Assembly (NCBI GenBank): GCA_028278785.1
Contig: JAPYOG010000290.1
Coordinates: 1 to 38,203, forward strand
DNA: 38,203 nt
Reading direction: 5' to 3'
DNA from: Candidatus Poriferisocius anaerobius
GTDB taxonomy: Bacteria > Actinomycetota > Acidimicrobiia > Acidimicrobiales > Bin134
Shown: positions 1-8,789 of the stretch, piece after piece
How the letters are laid out: each line of letters opens with the position of its first letter
Numbering within the stretch: position 1 is the stretch's first letter
The notes under the pieces: generated by a model
Database searches by the model: none
What the model saw: only the letters and a program-made list of their open reading frames with translations
What the model was told of the DNA's origin: nothing
Translations under genes and position numbers: made by a program

Positions 1-1
1 G

Positions 2-697
<696 letters not shown>

Positions 698-1307
698 GCC
701 ACAAGAACACTCCGCAGGCTCCGCCCACCACGAATACGAGGAACGGGGCCAACACCCATTGGCGGGCGCCGAACAGCTTGTCGATGGCCTCGACCGGCCA
801 GGCAGCGGCCAGCAGGCCGATCACCACGGCCAGGACGTTCAGCGTCACATGGCGTGGCGTGGCGGGCATCTCGACTCGGCCGAAGCATCCGCAGGGTTCC
901 GCCGATCCCGACCGGACCATTGCTGCGGCCACCACGGTGAACCCGGCATAGAGCGTGGCGAGGGCAGTGGCGGGAACGATGCCGCCCACGATGAAGGCGC
1001 ATACTGCCACCATGAGTTCAACCACCCCCAGGAGCCGCACGGCCCACGGCCGGTGATAGAGATGAAGCCGGGCGAGCGCGGCCGACGCCGATTCGGGGGC
1101 AACCGTCTTTGAGGCGCCCGCAGCCCCCAACAGGACCGCGGCAATCAGATAGACCGCGGCCGCATACTCCATGGGCTATCTCGTGAAGCGGCGCAGGGCG
1201 TGCCTATGGGTGAGCACCCCTTGGGGGCAGCCGCCCGGGGTGATCCAGTTCCGGATGTTCCAGCACAGGCTCCAAGAAGCCCTCAGTCCGTTGTCCACGG
1301 TGTATGT

Positions 1308-1748
1308 CTAGCGCGCTCCCACCCCGGCTGCGGGTTCGGCAAGCGAGCAGTAGGACGCGTGGGAGCGTTGGAGGTGCGTCGGCAGCCGTCGGAGCTGGGC
1401 GTGGTTCAGCGGGGGAAGCCGGCGCCGAACCGCATAGCCGGAGTGTCCTTCAGCGGCAAGGCGGAACATCACCAGCCGGTGCAGGGTTTTGTGGATGCCG
1501 CCGCTGTTTCCCGATTTGGGGCTGATGCCGAGCTGGAGGGAGGCATCGGCCACGGGCAGCTCGAACCCCTCGGGAGAGCTGTCGAACTCGTCGGCGACGT
1601 AGCGCATGAGCCATGCGGCGGTGGGGCCGATGACCCCCAGCCAAAACCGCTCCACATACTGTGATCGGGGGTCGTGTCCGCTCTGTTCGGTGATCAAATC
1701 ACACCAGGGTTCAATCCACAGCGAAGAAGGCAGCAAGAGGGATGTCAT
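1308..1748 (-). CDS. Conserved actinobacterial hypothetical protein
   Basis: A 146-residue soluble protein with no signal peptide or membrane segment. The central block RFWLGVIGPTAAWLMRYVAD, followed by a short region that looks like a winged-helix (SLQLGISPKSGNSGGIHKTLHRLVMFRLA) and a basic RRRLPPLNHAQLRRLPTHLQ stretch, resembles small uncharacterised proteins I associate with Actinobacteria. The layout suggests a nucleic-acid-binding protein, but this is inference from composition only. It is on the same strand as the downstream MauE-like gene, 135 bp away, so co-transcription is possible. No function is assigned. Confidence 0.6.
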   Translation of the reverse strand: MTSLLLPSSLWIEPWCDLITEQSGHDPRSQYVERFWLGVIGPTAAWLMRYVADEFDSSPEGFELPVADASLQLGISPKSGNSGGIHKTLHRLVMFRLAAEGHSGYAVRRRLPPLNHAQLRRLPTHLQRSHASYCSLAEPAAGVGAR

Positions 1749-1863
1749 GGGAGGATCGTTTCTGCCGGCAGTTGCCGGCGATATGCTGAGGGGAAGATTT
1801 CAATGTGTTCTAGTCATGTTCATGTGCTTTGTCAATAGGATTTCGGCTGTGGGCGTCTTGGGG

Positions 1864-1914
1864 TTGGTGAAATCGGACTAACTCGGTAGGATTTATGGGG
1901 AATACATTCCCCAT
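1864..1914 (+). promoter_or_regulatory. Promoter with perfect palindromic operator
   Basis: A -35 TTGGTG (1864-1869), a 17-bp spacer and a -10 TAGGAT (1887-1892) form a well-spaced housekeeping promoter. It is followed at 1895-1914 by ATGGGGAATACATTCCCCAT, whose 9-bp arms are perfect inverted repeats around AC. The palindrome covers the expected transcription start, a position typical of repressor operators. It precedes the rhodanese-ThiF gene at 1947. No regulator gene is adjacent, so the binding protein is unknown. Confidence 0.65.
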
Positions 1915-1946
1915 GAGACCCCAGCATTGTCGAGGTGACCGCTGCC

Positions 1947-3110
1947 ATGCCGACGTTCAGAGAGCTGCTCAGGCAAGCCAAAGCTGAGATCCGAGAGACC
2001 GATCCGGCCGGCGCCCACGCCATGCTGGCCGCGGGGGCGGTGCTTTTGGACGTGCGAGAGCCAGACGAGTTCGAGCAGGGGGCGGTTCCCGGAACGGCAC
2101 ACATTCCCCGCGGCAACCTCGAGGCCAATGTGGAGACCCGCCTGCCCGACAAGGGCGCCCCGGTGGTGGTCATGTGCGCGGGCGGGGTGCGCTCGGCGTT
2201 TGCCGCCAAGACCCTCCAGGACATGGGCTATCGCGACGTGGTGTCCATGGACGGCGGTTTCAACCGCTGGAAGGACGAGGGCCGGGACTGGTCTCTGCCG
2301 GCCATGCTCGGCCCGGAGCAGCGCAATCGCTACCACCGCCACCTGCTGTTGCCCGAGGTGGGGGAGGAGGGCCAGCTCAGGCTTTTGGAGGCCAGGGTTC
2401 TGTGCTTGGGCGCCGGCGGGCTGGGCTCTCCCGCGGCCCTGTATCTTGCCGCCGCGGGAGTGGGCACCATCGGCATCGTGGACATGGACGCGGTGGACGC
2501 CTCCAACCTCCAGCGCCAGATTCTCCACAACTTCGACCGGGTGGGCGAGCGCAAGGTCGACTCGGCCAAGAAGACGCTCAATGCCCTGAACCCGGATGTG
2601 AACGTGGTGGCCTACGACGTGCGGCTGGGCGCCGACAACATCGTCGACATCATCAAGGACTACGACGTGATCGTGGACGGGGCCGACAACTTCCCGGTGC
2701 GCTACATGCTCAACGACGCCTCGGTGAAACTGGGCATACCCGTTGTCCATGGATCGATCTTCCGATTCGAGGGCCAGGTCACGGTGTTCGATCCCCGCAA
2801 CGGCCCAACCTACCGCGACATGATCCCCGAGCCGCCTCCCGCCGAGATGGCCCCGAGCTGCGCGGAAGCCGGAGTGCTCGGAGTGCTCCCCGGCATAGTG
2901 GGCTCGATCCAGGCGCTGGAGGCCATCAAGCTCATCCTGGGCCACGGCAACACGCTGGTGGGACGGCTGCTGGCCTTTGACGCCAGCGAGATGTCGTTCC
3001 GGGAGTACAAGCTGCGGCCCGATCCCGACCAGCCCGTCACCTGGGAGAACCGCGACAAGATCCAAGTCGTCGAGCTCGACGGCCTCTGCGCCCCCGCCCC
3101 GGTCGCCTAG
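1947..3110 (+). CDS. moeB: Rhodanese-ThiF fusion: sulfur-carrier protein adenylyltransferase/sulfurtransferase
   Basis: The protein (387 aa) activates the C-terminus of a small sulfur-carrier protein (MoaD/ThiS type) by adenylation and can supply persulfide sulfur. Residues 20-118 are a rhodanese domain with active-site loop CAGGVR (Cys77). Residues 122-360 are a ThiF/MoeB E1-like domain with the nucleotide-binding GAGGLGSP (155-162), DNLQR-like NLQRQ, and the presumed catalytic Cys305 in SCAEAGVLG. The rhodanese domain is N-terminal, whereas in classical MoeZ it is C-terminal. The two Zn-binding CxxC pairs of MoeB are absent: TYRD stands at 288-291 and QPVT at about 362-365. ATG 1947 is chosen over GTG 1935 because GAGGTGA lies 8 nt before it. 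No moaD or thiS is nearby, so the partner is unknown. Confidence 0.85.
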   Translation: MPTFRELLRQAKAEIRETDPAGAHAMLAAGAVLLDVREPDEFEQGAVPGTAHIPRGNLEANVETRLPDKGAPVVVMCAGGVRSAFAAKTLQDMGYRDVVSMDGGFNRWKDEGRDWSLPAMLGPEQRNRYHRHLLLPEVGEEGQLRLLEARVLCLGAGGLGSPAALYLAAAGVGTIGIVDMDAVDASNLQRQILHNFDRVGERKVDSAKKTLNALNPDVNVVAYDVRLGADNIVDIIKDYDVIVDGADNFPVRYMLNDASVKLGIPVVHGSIFRFEGQVTVFDPRNGPTYRDMIPEPPPAEMAPSCAEAGVLGVLPGIVGSIQALEAIKLILGHGNTLVGRLLAFDASEMSFREYKLRPDPDQPVTWENRDKIQVVELDGLCAPAPVA

Positions 3111-3481
3111 CCCCCGGTGTCCTCGGGCTGGGCGACCTCCTCCTGGGCCTCGAGTTCTCGGCGCAGCAGCGCCACCTCCTCCATGAGTATCTGGATTCGC
3201 TGCTCGGTGCGGCTCAGCTCTGACGAGTACTGCACCAGCACGATCAGCACGAAGCCGAGGGCGGCCATGAACACCAGCGACGGGGTGTAGTCCACCCCGA
3301 GCCAGCCGCCTGCGGTGTCGACCATGTCGGGGGCGGCGGCCAGCACCAGCATCAACGCCGAGGTGACCGTCCACAGAAGCCCGTATTTGGAGCCCATTCC
3401 CCCTCGCCGCTGGAGCTTCAAGATGACGGCCACCACCATCGCGGCCAGCAGAGCGGAGACGATTCTGGCGGTGATGCTCAT
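3107..3481 (-). CDS. DUF2304 small membrane protein
   Basis: A 124-residue protein with three membrane segments (about 4-22, 35-52 and 65-85) and a C-terminal charged helix rich in Glu and Arg that is probably coiled coil. Length and layout match DUF2304, usually found beside dolichyl-phosphate-mannose-synthase-like GT2 enzymes. That partner is present immediately upstream (43-bp gap), so the two probably form a two-part polyprenyl-phosphate sugar transferase. GAGGG lies about 9 nt before the ATG. The stop codon overlaps the end of the convergent rhodanese-ThiF gene by 4 bp. Confidence 0.82.
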   Translation of the reverse strand: MSITARIVSALLAAMVVAVILKLQRRGGMGSKYGLLWTVTSALMLVLAAAPDMVDTAGGWLGVDYTPSLVFMAALGFVLIVLVQYSSELSRTEQRIQILMEEVALLRRELEAQEEVAQPEDTGG

Positions 3482-3524
3482 GGCCTGCCCTCAACCGGGC
3501 CGGCGGCAGATTTGGCGGCAATTG

Positions 3525-4229
3525 TCATGTTCGACCTCCGATGAAGACTGCGAGCAGGGTTCGCACATAGTGGAATGCCAAAGCCGCCCCCCGAGCGGAC
3601 GGCTCGCCTCCTTGGCGGGGCGCCATCGCCACCGGCACCTCTTCGATGCAGAGCCCGGCCCGAGCGGCCAGCGACAGACCCAGGAGGTTGTCGAGGTAGC
3701 CGGCGGGAAGCTGCTGTGAGAACAGCTCCACCCCCGGCCTCGACAGTGCCCAAAACCCCGAGGTTGGATCGGTGAGCACAACCCCGCGGCGCAATCGCAG
3801 CACTCGGCTGACAATCCCCATGGCCACCCGGCGGGTGCGCGACACGGCATAGGCGACGGGGGAGTCGGGGTGGAACCTGCTGCCCAGCACCAGATCGGCC
3901 CCCGAGCGGCAGGCGGCCAAAAGGGCGGGTATCTCGCTGGCGATGTGCTGGCCGTCGGCGTCGAGCACCACCGCGTAGTCCCACTGGCGGCTGGCCGCGT
4001 AGCGGAACCCCAGCCGCAGGGCGGCGCCGTATCCCATGTTCACCGGCAATCGCAGCACCACAGCGCCCCCCGACGCGGCTGCGCCGGCGGTGGCGTCGCT
4101 GGATCCGTCGTCCACCACCACGATCTCCACCGCCCCCGTGCAGGCCTGCTGCACTTCTGCAACCACTGCGCCCACGGTGAGTGCCTCGTTGTAGGCCGGG
4201 ATCACGACGATCAGCCCGGGGGCGTCCAC
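3525..4229 (-). CDS. Family 2 glycosyltransferase (polyprenyl-phosphate sugar synthase type)
   Basis: A 234-residue GT-A fold enzyme that should transfer a sugar from a nucleotide sugar to a polyprenyl phosphate or glycan at the cytoplasmic membrane face. The N-terminal VVIPAYNEA, VVVDDGSSD, NMGYGAALRLG and the metal-binding DADGQH are clear GT2 motifs. DPTSGFWALSR and the C-terminal region match DPM1/WcaA-like enzymes. It has no membrane segment and likely relies on the neighbouring DUF2304 protein. The start is set at GTG 4229 because TATGCT lies 6 nt upstream, fitting leaderless transcription; TTG 4235 is the alternative. The donor sugar is unknown. Confidence 0.88.
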   Translation of the reverse strand: MDAPGLIVVIPAYNEALTVGAVVAEVQQACTGAVEIVVVDDGSSDATAGAAASGGAVVLRLPVNMGYGAALRLGFRYAASRQWDYAVVLDADGQHIASEIPALLAACRSGADLVLGSRFHPDSPVAYAVSRTRRVAMGIVSRVLRLRRGVVLTDPTSGFWALSRPGVELFSQQLPAGYLDNLLGLSLAARAGLCIEEVPVAMAPRQGGEPSARGAALAFHYVRTLLAVFIGGRT

Positions 4230-4235
4230 CGCCAA

Positions 4236-4241
4236 AGCATA
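4236..4241 (-). promoter_or_regulatory. -10 box for leaderless GT2 gene
   Basis: TATGCT on the minus strand ends 6 nt before GTG 4229, placing the transcript start at or next to the start codon. It lies in the short gap after the stop of the upstream membrane protein gene. Confidence 0.45.
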
Positions 4242-4249
4242 GTGTCAGA

Positions 4250-5638
4250 TCAGGCGGCCACACCCGCCAGGGTCGCTCCCGCTGCGGCCAGCACCACTGC
4301 GGTCGCCGCCCAGCGGACACAGCGGTTGTCGAGCACCGGCACCAGCGCGGCGGCTGCGAACGGCAAGAGCGACAGCCCGTAGCGGGGATTCGTGTCGAAG
4401 TAGACCCCCAGCGTCAGGTAGCCGGCGATCATGGTCACCACCCCGGTAGCGGTCATCGCGGCAACGGACGCCCCTGCCAGAGCCCGGTGATTCGATCCCT
4501 TGGCTGTACACACCGCGACCGCGCCCAAACCTGCCAGCACCAGCAGGTTGAGGAGGTCGCCAAGGGGTTCCAGCAGGCTGCGCGGCAGGGTGTCGGGCAC
4601 AAATGGATCCCGCAGGGGAGTGAGCGCGGAGAACAGCTCGTCGCCGAGGTTGTCCCATTGGAAGCTGTCCACCCGATAGATGGCGTTGGTGGGCAACTGC
4701 TCGGCGGGAATGTGGCCCCGGGCATCCTGCACCGCCGACCACACCAGGATTGATGCGACCGCCAATGCCAAAGCGGCCCCCACAACCGCCCACCTGCTGC
4801 GGAGTTGGCGCGTGGTCAGGTTGTCGCGCCGCTGCCAGGCCCGCAGCGCCAGGTACGCAGCGGCTGCTCCCACCGCCACCGAGTTGGTGAACTTGAGCCA
4901 TACCGCGACCAGCGACGCCAGCGGGAGCAGCCATCCCGGCGCCCGGCCGGCGTCCCATCGCAGCGCGGCGGCGAGCACCAGCGCACCTCCCAGCAAGGCG
5001 GTGGCGTCGGGGTTGATGATCGAGGACTCGTGCAGCACGGTGGGCGACACCGCCAGCGAGCCGATCAGCAGCGCCTTGACCCAGGTTGACGCCCCCAGGC
5101 CGGCGAGTGCGTGCCAGACAACGGCGGCCGCAGCCCCGAGCCAGAGCATTCCCACCAGCCGGGCCCCAGTCGCCGGGCTGCCCACGCCGGGCGCAGCCTC
5201 GATCACCATGCCGCCCACCGCAGTAGCGGTGTAGTACACCGGCGGGTGGGGCGACGCCGTGTTGAGCCCCGAGTTGGGGAATTGGCCGGGAGTCAGCTCC
5301 GGGGATTCGCAGGGGGGCAGATGAGCACGGGGGACGCTGTCCGGGTTGAGGGTTTCGATTCCCCTCTCGCCGGTCAGGTGCAGCCAGTCGCCCAAGGCGT
5401 CGATCCCCAGCCGCAGCGGATAGTCGATGCCCCGGCAGGCCGCCTCCCGCATCGCCTCTTGGCCGATGGAGTCGCCGTGGCGGGGCACATGGAACGGCGA
5501 CTTCAAGGCGTAGTCCATGTGCTGGAGCTCGTCGATGTGCGACAGCGCGGGGTGATCGCGCACATGCAGCGCCACCAGCACCGCCAATGCCACCAGCAGC
5601 GCGGCGAGGGCAACGCGGTCCCGGTTCTGAGCAAACAC
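4250..5638 (-). CDS. Polytopic GT-C-like membrane protein (paralog of divergent neighbour)
   Basis: A 462-residue integral membrane protein with about nine to ten hydrophobic segments. After the first segment comes a periplasmic loop with HVRDHPALSHIDELQHMDYA. An acidic DE pair in the first loop is typical of GT-C glycosyltransferases that use polyprenyl-phosphate sugars, and the HxDExxH pattern also recalls DUF2142 proteins. Other conserved blocks are HPPVYYTATA, NPDATALLGGALVL, WLKFTN and PRYGLSLLPFAA. All recur in the divergent gene starting at 5683, so the two are paralogs. GTG 5638 has TACCCT 6 nt upstream. A role in surface glycan assembly fits the GT2, DUF2304 and rhamnose neighbours. 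The enzymatic call is inference. Confidence 0.72.
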   Translation of the reverse strand: MFAQNRDRVALAALLVALAVLVALHVRDHPALSHIDELQHMDYALKSPFHVPRHGDSIGQEAMREAACRGIDYPLRLGIDALGDWLHLTGERGIETLNPDSVPRAHLPPCESPELTPGQFPNSGLNTASPHPPVYYTATAVGGMVIEAAPGVGSPATGARLVGMLWLGAAAAVVWHALAGLGASTWVKALLIGSLAVSPTVLHESSIINPDATALLGGALVLAAALRWDAGRAPGWLLPLASLVAVWLKFTNSVAVGAAAAYLALRAWQRRDNLTTRQLRSRWAVVGAALALAVASILVWSAVQDARGHIPAEQLPTNAIYRVDSFQWDNLGDELFSALTPLRDPFVPDTLPRSLLEPLGDLLNLLVLAGLGAVAVCTAKGSNHRALAGASVAAMTATGVVTMIAGYLTLGVYFDTNPRYGLSLLPFAAAALVPVLDNRCVRWAATAVVLAAAGATLAGVAA

Positions 5639-5682
5639 CCCCTAAGGGTAGACACAGGCCCATGTGCGTTAGCGTGCCGGTC
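5639..5682. promoter_or_regulatory. Divergent promoter with two leaderless -10 boxes
   Basis: This 44-bp gap separates two head-to-head paralogous genes. On the minus strand TACCCT (5645-5650) lies 6 nt before GTG 5638. On the plus strand TAGCGT (5670-5675) lies 7 nt before GTG 5683. The -35 regions must overlap or lie within the opposite gene, so the two promoters probably interfere or are co-regulated. Confidence 0.55.
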
Positions 5683-7599
5683 GTGGATCGGACGACCATG
5701 GTGGGCGGCGTGTGGGCAAGGCTTGCCTCGGTTCCCAAGGCCGATTGGGCCGTTCTGGTCGGCGTGCTGGCGGTGGTCGTGTCCATTGTGGCTTTGCAGG
5801 TGCGGGACCATCCCCAGTTCTCTCGAGTGGACGAGCTCCAGCACTACGACTACGCGCTGAAATCGCCGTCTGCCGGTGTGCGAATAGGCGAGCAATACGG
5901 ATTGGAGGCCATGCGGGCAGTGGCCTGCCGGGGAATCGACCTGCCGGGCTGGGCGCCGGGCACACCGCGGCTGTCGGAGTGCGGCGACCCGCTGCCCGAC
6001 CCGACCCGGTCGCACTCGAATGGCTACAACACCGCGTACCTGCACACACCGGCCTATTACACGGCGACGGCCCTGGTCGGGGAGGCAGTGCTGCGGCTTC
6101 CCTGGGTGGAGAGCTCTTTGGTGGCGTATCGACTGGTGGGATCGGCCTGGCTGGCCGCCGGCCTGCTGCTGGTGTGGTATGCGCTCGGCTTGGTGAATCT
6201 GGGGGTCTGGGGTCGGGCGGCATTGGTGGGCCTGCTGGGAGTCTCGCCGGTTGTGGTCCACGCGTCGGCCCTCATGAATCCAGACGCCACCGCCATCCTG
6301 GGCGGGGCGCTGGTGTTGGTGGCGCTGATCAAATGGGAGACGGGGAAATGGCCTTGGTGGTCGATGACCGCCGCGACCGCGCTCGCAGTGTGGCTCAAGC
6401 CGACCAATGCTGCTGCGGCAGGGGTTTTGGCGGCGTACCTGGTGCTCCGGCTCTGGCAGGAACGCAGGAATCCCCTCGCAGACCAGTTACGACAAGGGGA
6501 CCAGTTCCGACAGGGGGCGGGTCAACGGGTGAAGGCGGCTCTCAGCTCCGCTCTCGTGACCTTTGCAGCGGTTTTGGGCTGGCGACTGTGGCAGAGCCAC
6601 CGCCAACTGGACGAGGAGAACGACCTTCCCATCCACGCAGACGAGCGATTCGACGATTTCCAATGGACCTCCCTTGACGACCAGCTCCGAGCTGTGGTCA
6701 CACCATTTCGAGATCAGTGGATACCCGAGGGCTTGCCCCGCAGCGTGCTGGCGCCCCTCAGCGGCATCGCCGACCTCGGGTTGCTTGCGCTTCTGGGAGC
6801 AGCGGTGGCGGTCACTGCGGCCAAGTCGGCCCACCGAGCCCTGGTGGCCGGTGTGTTTGCGGCAATGGCGGGAATGGGAGTGGTGACGATGGTCTCGTTC
6901 CACTTGGCGCTGGGGCGCGACTCGCTCGCCCCGGGGAGGTATGGCCTCGCGATCCTGCCGTTTGCCGCAGTGGCCGTCGCCCCCGTGGTGCGCCGCCACC
7001 TGCTTGCCAAGCTGGTCATAACGGCACTGGCCTGCGCTACCGCGGGCGCCATGCTCTACGGGGTGGTTTGGCACGGACCCAAGCCCGCCATCGCGGTCTC
7101 GCCCGACAGCGACACGTCTATGGGCGTCTGGTGCTCGACCACGTCCACATCTTATTTTTGGCGTTGGAACGAGGTGGAGGACGCAACCGCCTATCACGTC
7201 AGCTTCGACGGGTGGGCGTGGCAGGCCCATGAGGGCACGACTTTGAGCCTGTCCGGCCAACCGGCCGACACCGAGGCCGTGCTCTATGTGCAGGCGGGCA
7301 GCACAGACGCATGGGACAGCGGGCCCTCCGCAAGCAGAGCATGCCGCACCGCTCCGGCCGGAAAACCCGAGGCGACCTGCACTGCAACCCCGGCGTCGTT
7401 CACCTGGCAGTGGCATCCGGTGGACGACGCCACCCGGTACCGGGTCAGGTCGGATCCGGACCACCCCTGGTTCGAGGTCGACTGGCTCGCGACCACCGTC
7501 CACAGAGCCCCCGTTGCCGGTGACGTGCTGTATGTGCAGGCGGGTAACCCCGACGGGTGGAACCTCGAAGGCACGGCGGAGGCAGTCTGCCTCCCATGA
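5683..7599 (+). CDS. Polytopic GT-C-like membrane protein with two C-terminal FN3-like modules
   Basis: This 638-residue paralog of the divergent gene at 5638 shares VRDHPQFSRVDELQHYDYAL, GYNTAYLHTPAYYTATA, NPDATAILGGALVLV, WLKPTN and GRYGLAILPFAA. Unlike its partner, it carries about 170 extra residues after the last membrane segment. These form two similar modules: one from WCSTTSTSYFWRWNEVEDATAYHV to ACRT, and one from TCTATPASFTWQWHPVDDATRYRV to AVCLP. Each contains a VLYVQAG(S/N)xDxW motif and a Cys near each end. They look like fibronectin-III-type beta sandwiches, possibly extracellular and disulfide-linked. An imperfect 18-bp tandem repeat at about 6481-6517 encodes DQLRQG/DQFRQG. GTG 5683 fits TAGCGT; ATG 5662 and ATG 5698 are alternatives. 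Sugar transfer is inferred. Confidence 0.7.
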   Translation: MDRTTMVGGVWARLASVPKADWAVLVGVLAVVVSIVALQVRDHPQFSRVDELQHYDYALKSPSAGVRIGEQYGLEAMRAVACRGIDLPGWAPGTPRLSECGDPLPDPTRSHSNGYNTAYLHTPAYYTATALVGEAVLRLPWVESSLVAYRLVGSAWLAAGLLLVWYALGLVNLGVWGRAALVGLLGVSPVVVHASALMNPDATAILGGALVLVALIKWETGKWPWWSMTAATALAVWLKPTNAAAAGVLAAYLVLRLWQERRNPLADQLRQGDQFRQGAGQRVKAALSSALVTFAAVLGWRLWQSHRQLDEENDLPIHADERFDDFQWTSLDDQLRAVVTPFRDQWIPEGLPRSVLAPLSGIADLGLLALLGAAVAVTAAKSAHRALVAGVFAAMAGMGVVTMVSFHLALGRDSLAPGRYGLAILPFAAVAVAPVVRRHLLAKLVITALACATAGAMLYGVVWHGPKPAIAVSPDSDTSMGVWCSTTSTSYFWRWNEVEDATAYHVSFDGWAWQAHEGTTLSLSGQPADTEAVLYVQAGSTDAWDSGPSASRACRTAPAGKPEATCTATPASFTWQWHPVDDATRYRVRSDPDHPWFEVDWLATTVHRAPVAGDVLYVQAGNPDGWNLEGTAEAVCLP

Positions 7600-7651
7600 A
7601 CCCGATCTGGGCTCTTCTGCTCGAGCAGCGTCGCCAGCCGGCAGGGGGCCG

Positions 7652-7657
7652 TACACT
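7652..7657 (+). promoter_or_regulatory. -10 box of the rhamnose operon
   Basis: TACACT lies 9 nt before ATG 7667. It is the only clear promoter-like element ahead of the four rml genes. The intervening GAGGGGCGA could also act as a weak ribosome binding site. Confidence 0.4.
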
Positions 7658-7666
7658 GAGGGGCGA

Positions 7667-8749
7667 ATGAAGGGGTTGATCTTGTCGGGCGGCGCGGGCA
7701 CGAGGCTGCGCCCGCTCACCCACACGCGGGCTAAGCAGCTAGTGCCAATCGCCAACAAGCCGGTGCTGTTCTACGGCATCGAGGACATGGCCGCCGCCGG
7801 GATCTCCGAAATCGCCATCGTGGTGGGCGACACCCACCAAGAGATCCGGGAGGCGGTGGGCGACGGGTCGCGCTTCGGGGTCGACGTTGACTACATACGA
7901 CAGCAGGCGCCGCTGGGATTGGCCCACTGCGTACACATCGCCTGGGACTTCCTGGGCGACGACTCCTTCGTTATGTACCTGGGCGACAACATGCTGGAGC
8001 AGGGGCTGGCCGAGTTCGTCGAGGAGTTCGAGGCGCAGCAGGAGCAGAGCCCCGATCCGAGCCGGGCGCAGATCCTGCTCGCCCCGGTGGAGAACCCGTC
8101 GGCGTTCGGGGTGGCCGAACTGGGTCCGGGCGGCGATGTGGTGAGTCTCGTGGAGAAGCCCGCCGACCCGCCCTCCAACCTGGCTCTGGCGGGGGTGTAC
8201 ATCTTCGACTCCGCCATCCACGAGGCGGTCCGGGCCATCGAGCCTTCGGCCCGGGGCGAGCTGGAGATCACCGACGCCATCGAATGGCTCATTCGCAGCG
8301 GCCATCGGGTGAGCCATCGGCTGCTGGACGGCTGGTGGATAGACACGGGCAAGAAGGATCCGCTGCTGGAGTGCAATCGGCTGGTGCTCGACACCGTGGT
8401 CCGGCGAGTGGAGGGCGCGGTGGACGGCGCATCCAGGGTCGAGGGGCGGGTGGTGGTGGCGCAAGGGGCCGAGATCGTCAACTCCACGGTGCGGGGCCCG
8501 GCGGTGATCGGCGCTAACACCCGCATCGAGAACACCTTCATCGGCCCTTACACATCCATCGGCGACGAGTGCGCGATCACTGACACCGAGCTGGACCACT
8601 CGGTGGTTCTGGAAGGCTGCCGGATCGAGGGCGCAAATCGGATAACCGACTCCCTGATCGGCCAGCACGTGCAGGTGACCCGCTCATCGGAGCGCCGCCA
8701 GGCCTCCCGGCTCATGCTGGGGGACCACTCCCATCTGGAATTGGGATAG
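7667..8749 (+). CDS. rmlA: Glucose-1-phosphate thymidylyltransferase, long form
   Basis: This enzyme makes dTDP-glucose from dTTP and glucose-1-phosphate, the first step of dTDP-L-rhamnose synthesis. The 360-residue protein starts with the nucleotidyltransferase signature GLILSGGAGTRLRPLTH, followed by KQLVPIANKPVLFYGIE, YLGDNML and VEKP. After about residue 240 it carries a left-handed beta-helix with hexapeptide repeats (for example VVVAQGAEIVNSTV and VIGANTRIENTFIGPYTSIG). This marks it as the long StrD-like form rather than the roughly 290-residue RmlA. It heads a co-directional cluster with rmlC, rmlB and rmlD. ATG 7667 matches the family N-terminus. Confidence 0.94.
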   Translation: MKGLILSGGAGTRLRPLTHTRAKQLVPIANKPVLFYGIEDMAAAGISEIAIVVGDTHQEIREAVGDGSRFGVDVDYIRQQAPLGLAHCVHIAWDFLGDDSFVMYLGDNMLEQGLAEFVEEFEAQQEQSPDPSRAQILLAPVENPSAFGVAELGPGGDVVSLVEKPADPPSNLALAGVYIFDSAIHEAVRAIEPSARGELEITDAIEWLIRSGHRVSHRLLDGWWIDTGKKDPLLECNRLVLDTVVRRVEGAVDGASRVEGRVVVAQGAEIVNSTVRGPAVIGANTRIENTFIGPYTSIGDECAITDTELDHSVVLEGCRIEGANRITDSLIGQHVQVTRSSERRQASRLMLGDHSHLELG

Positions 8750-8789
8750 GGTCCATGTCGACTGGTGGCAGCTCCTTCGGCAATCGGGG

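Noticed and set aside
1893-3521. A 542-codon minus-strand frame opposite the rhodanese-ThiF gene
   Set aside because: It has His/Arg/Gly-rich composition with no recognisable motif and covers a well-supported gene on the other strand.
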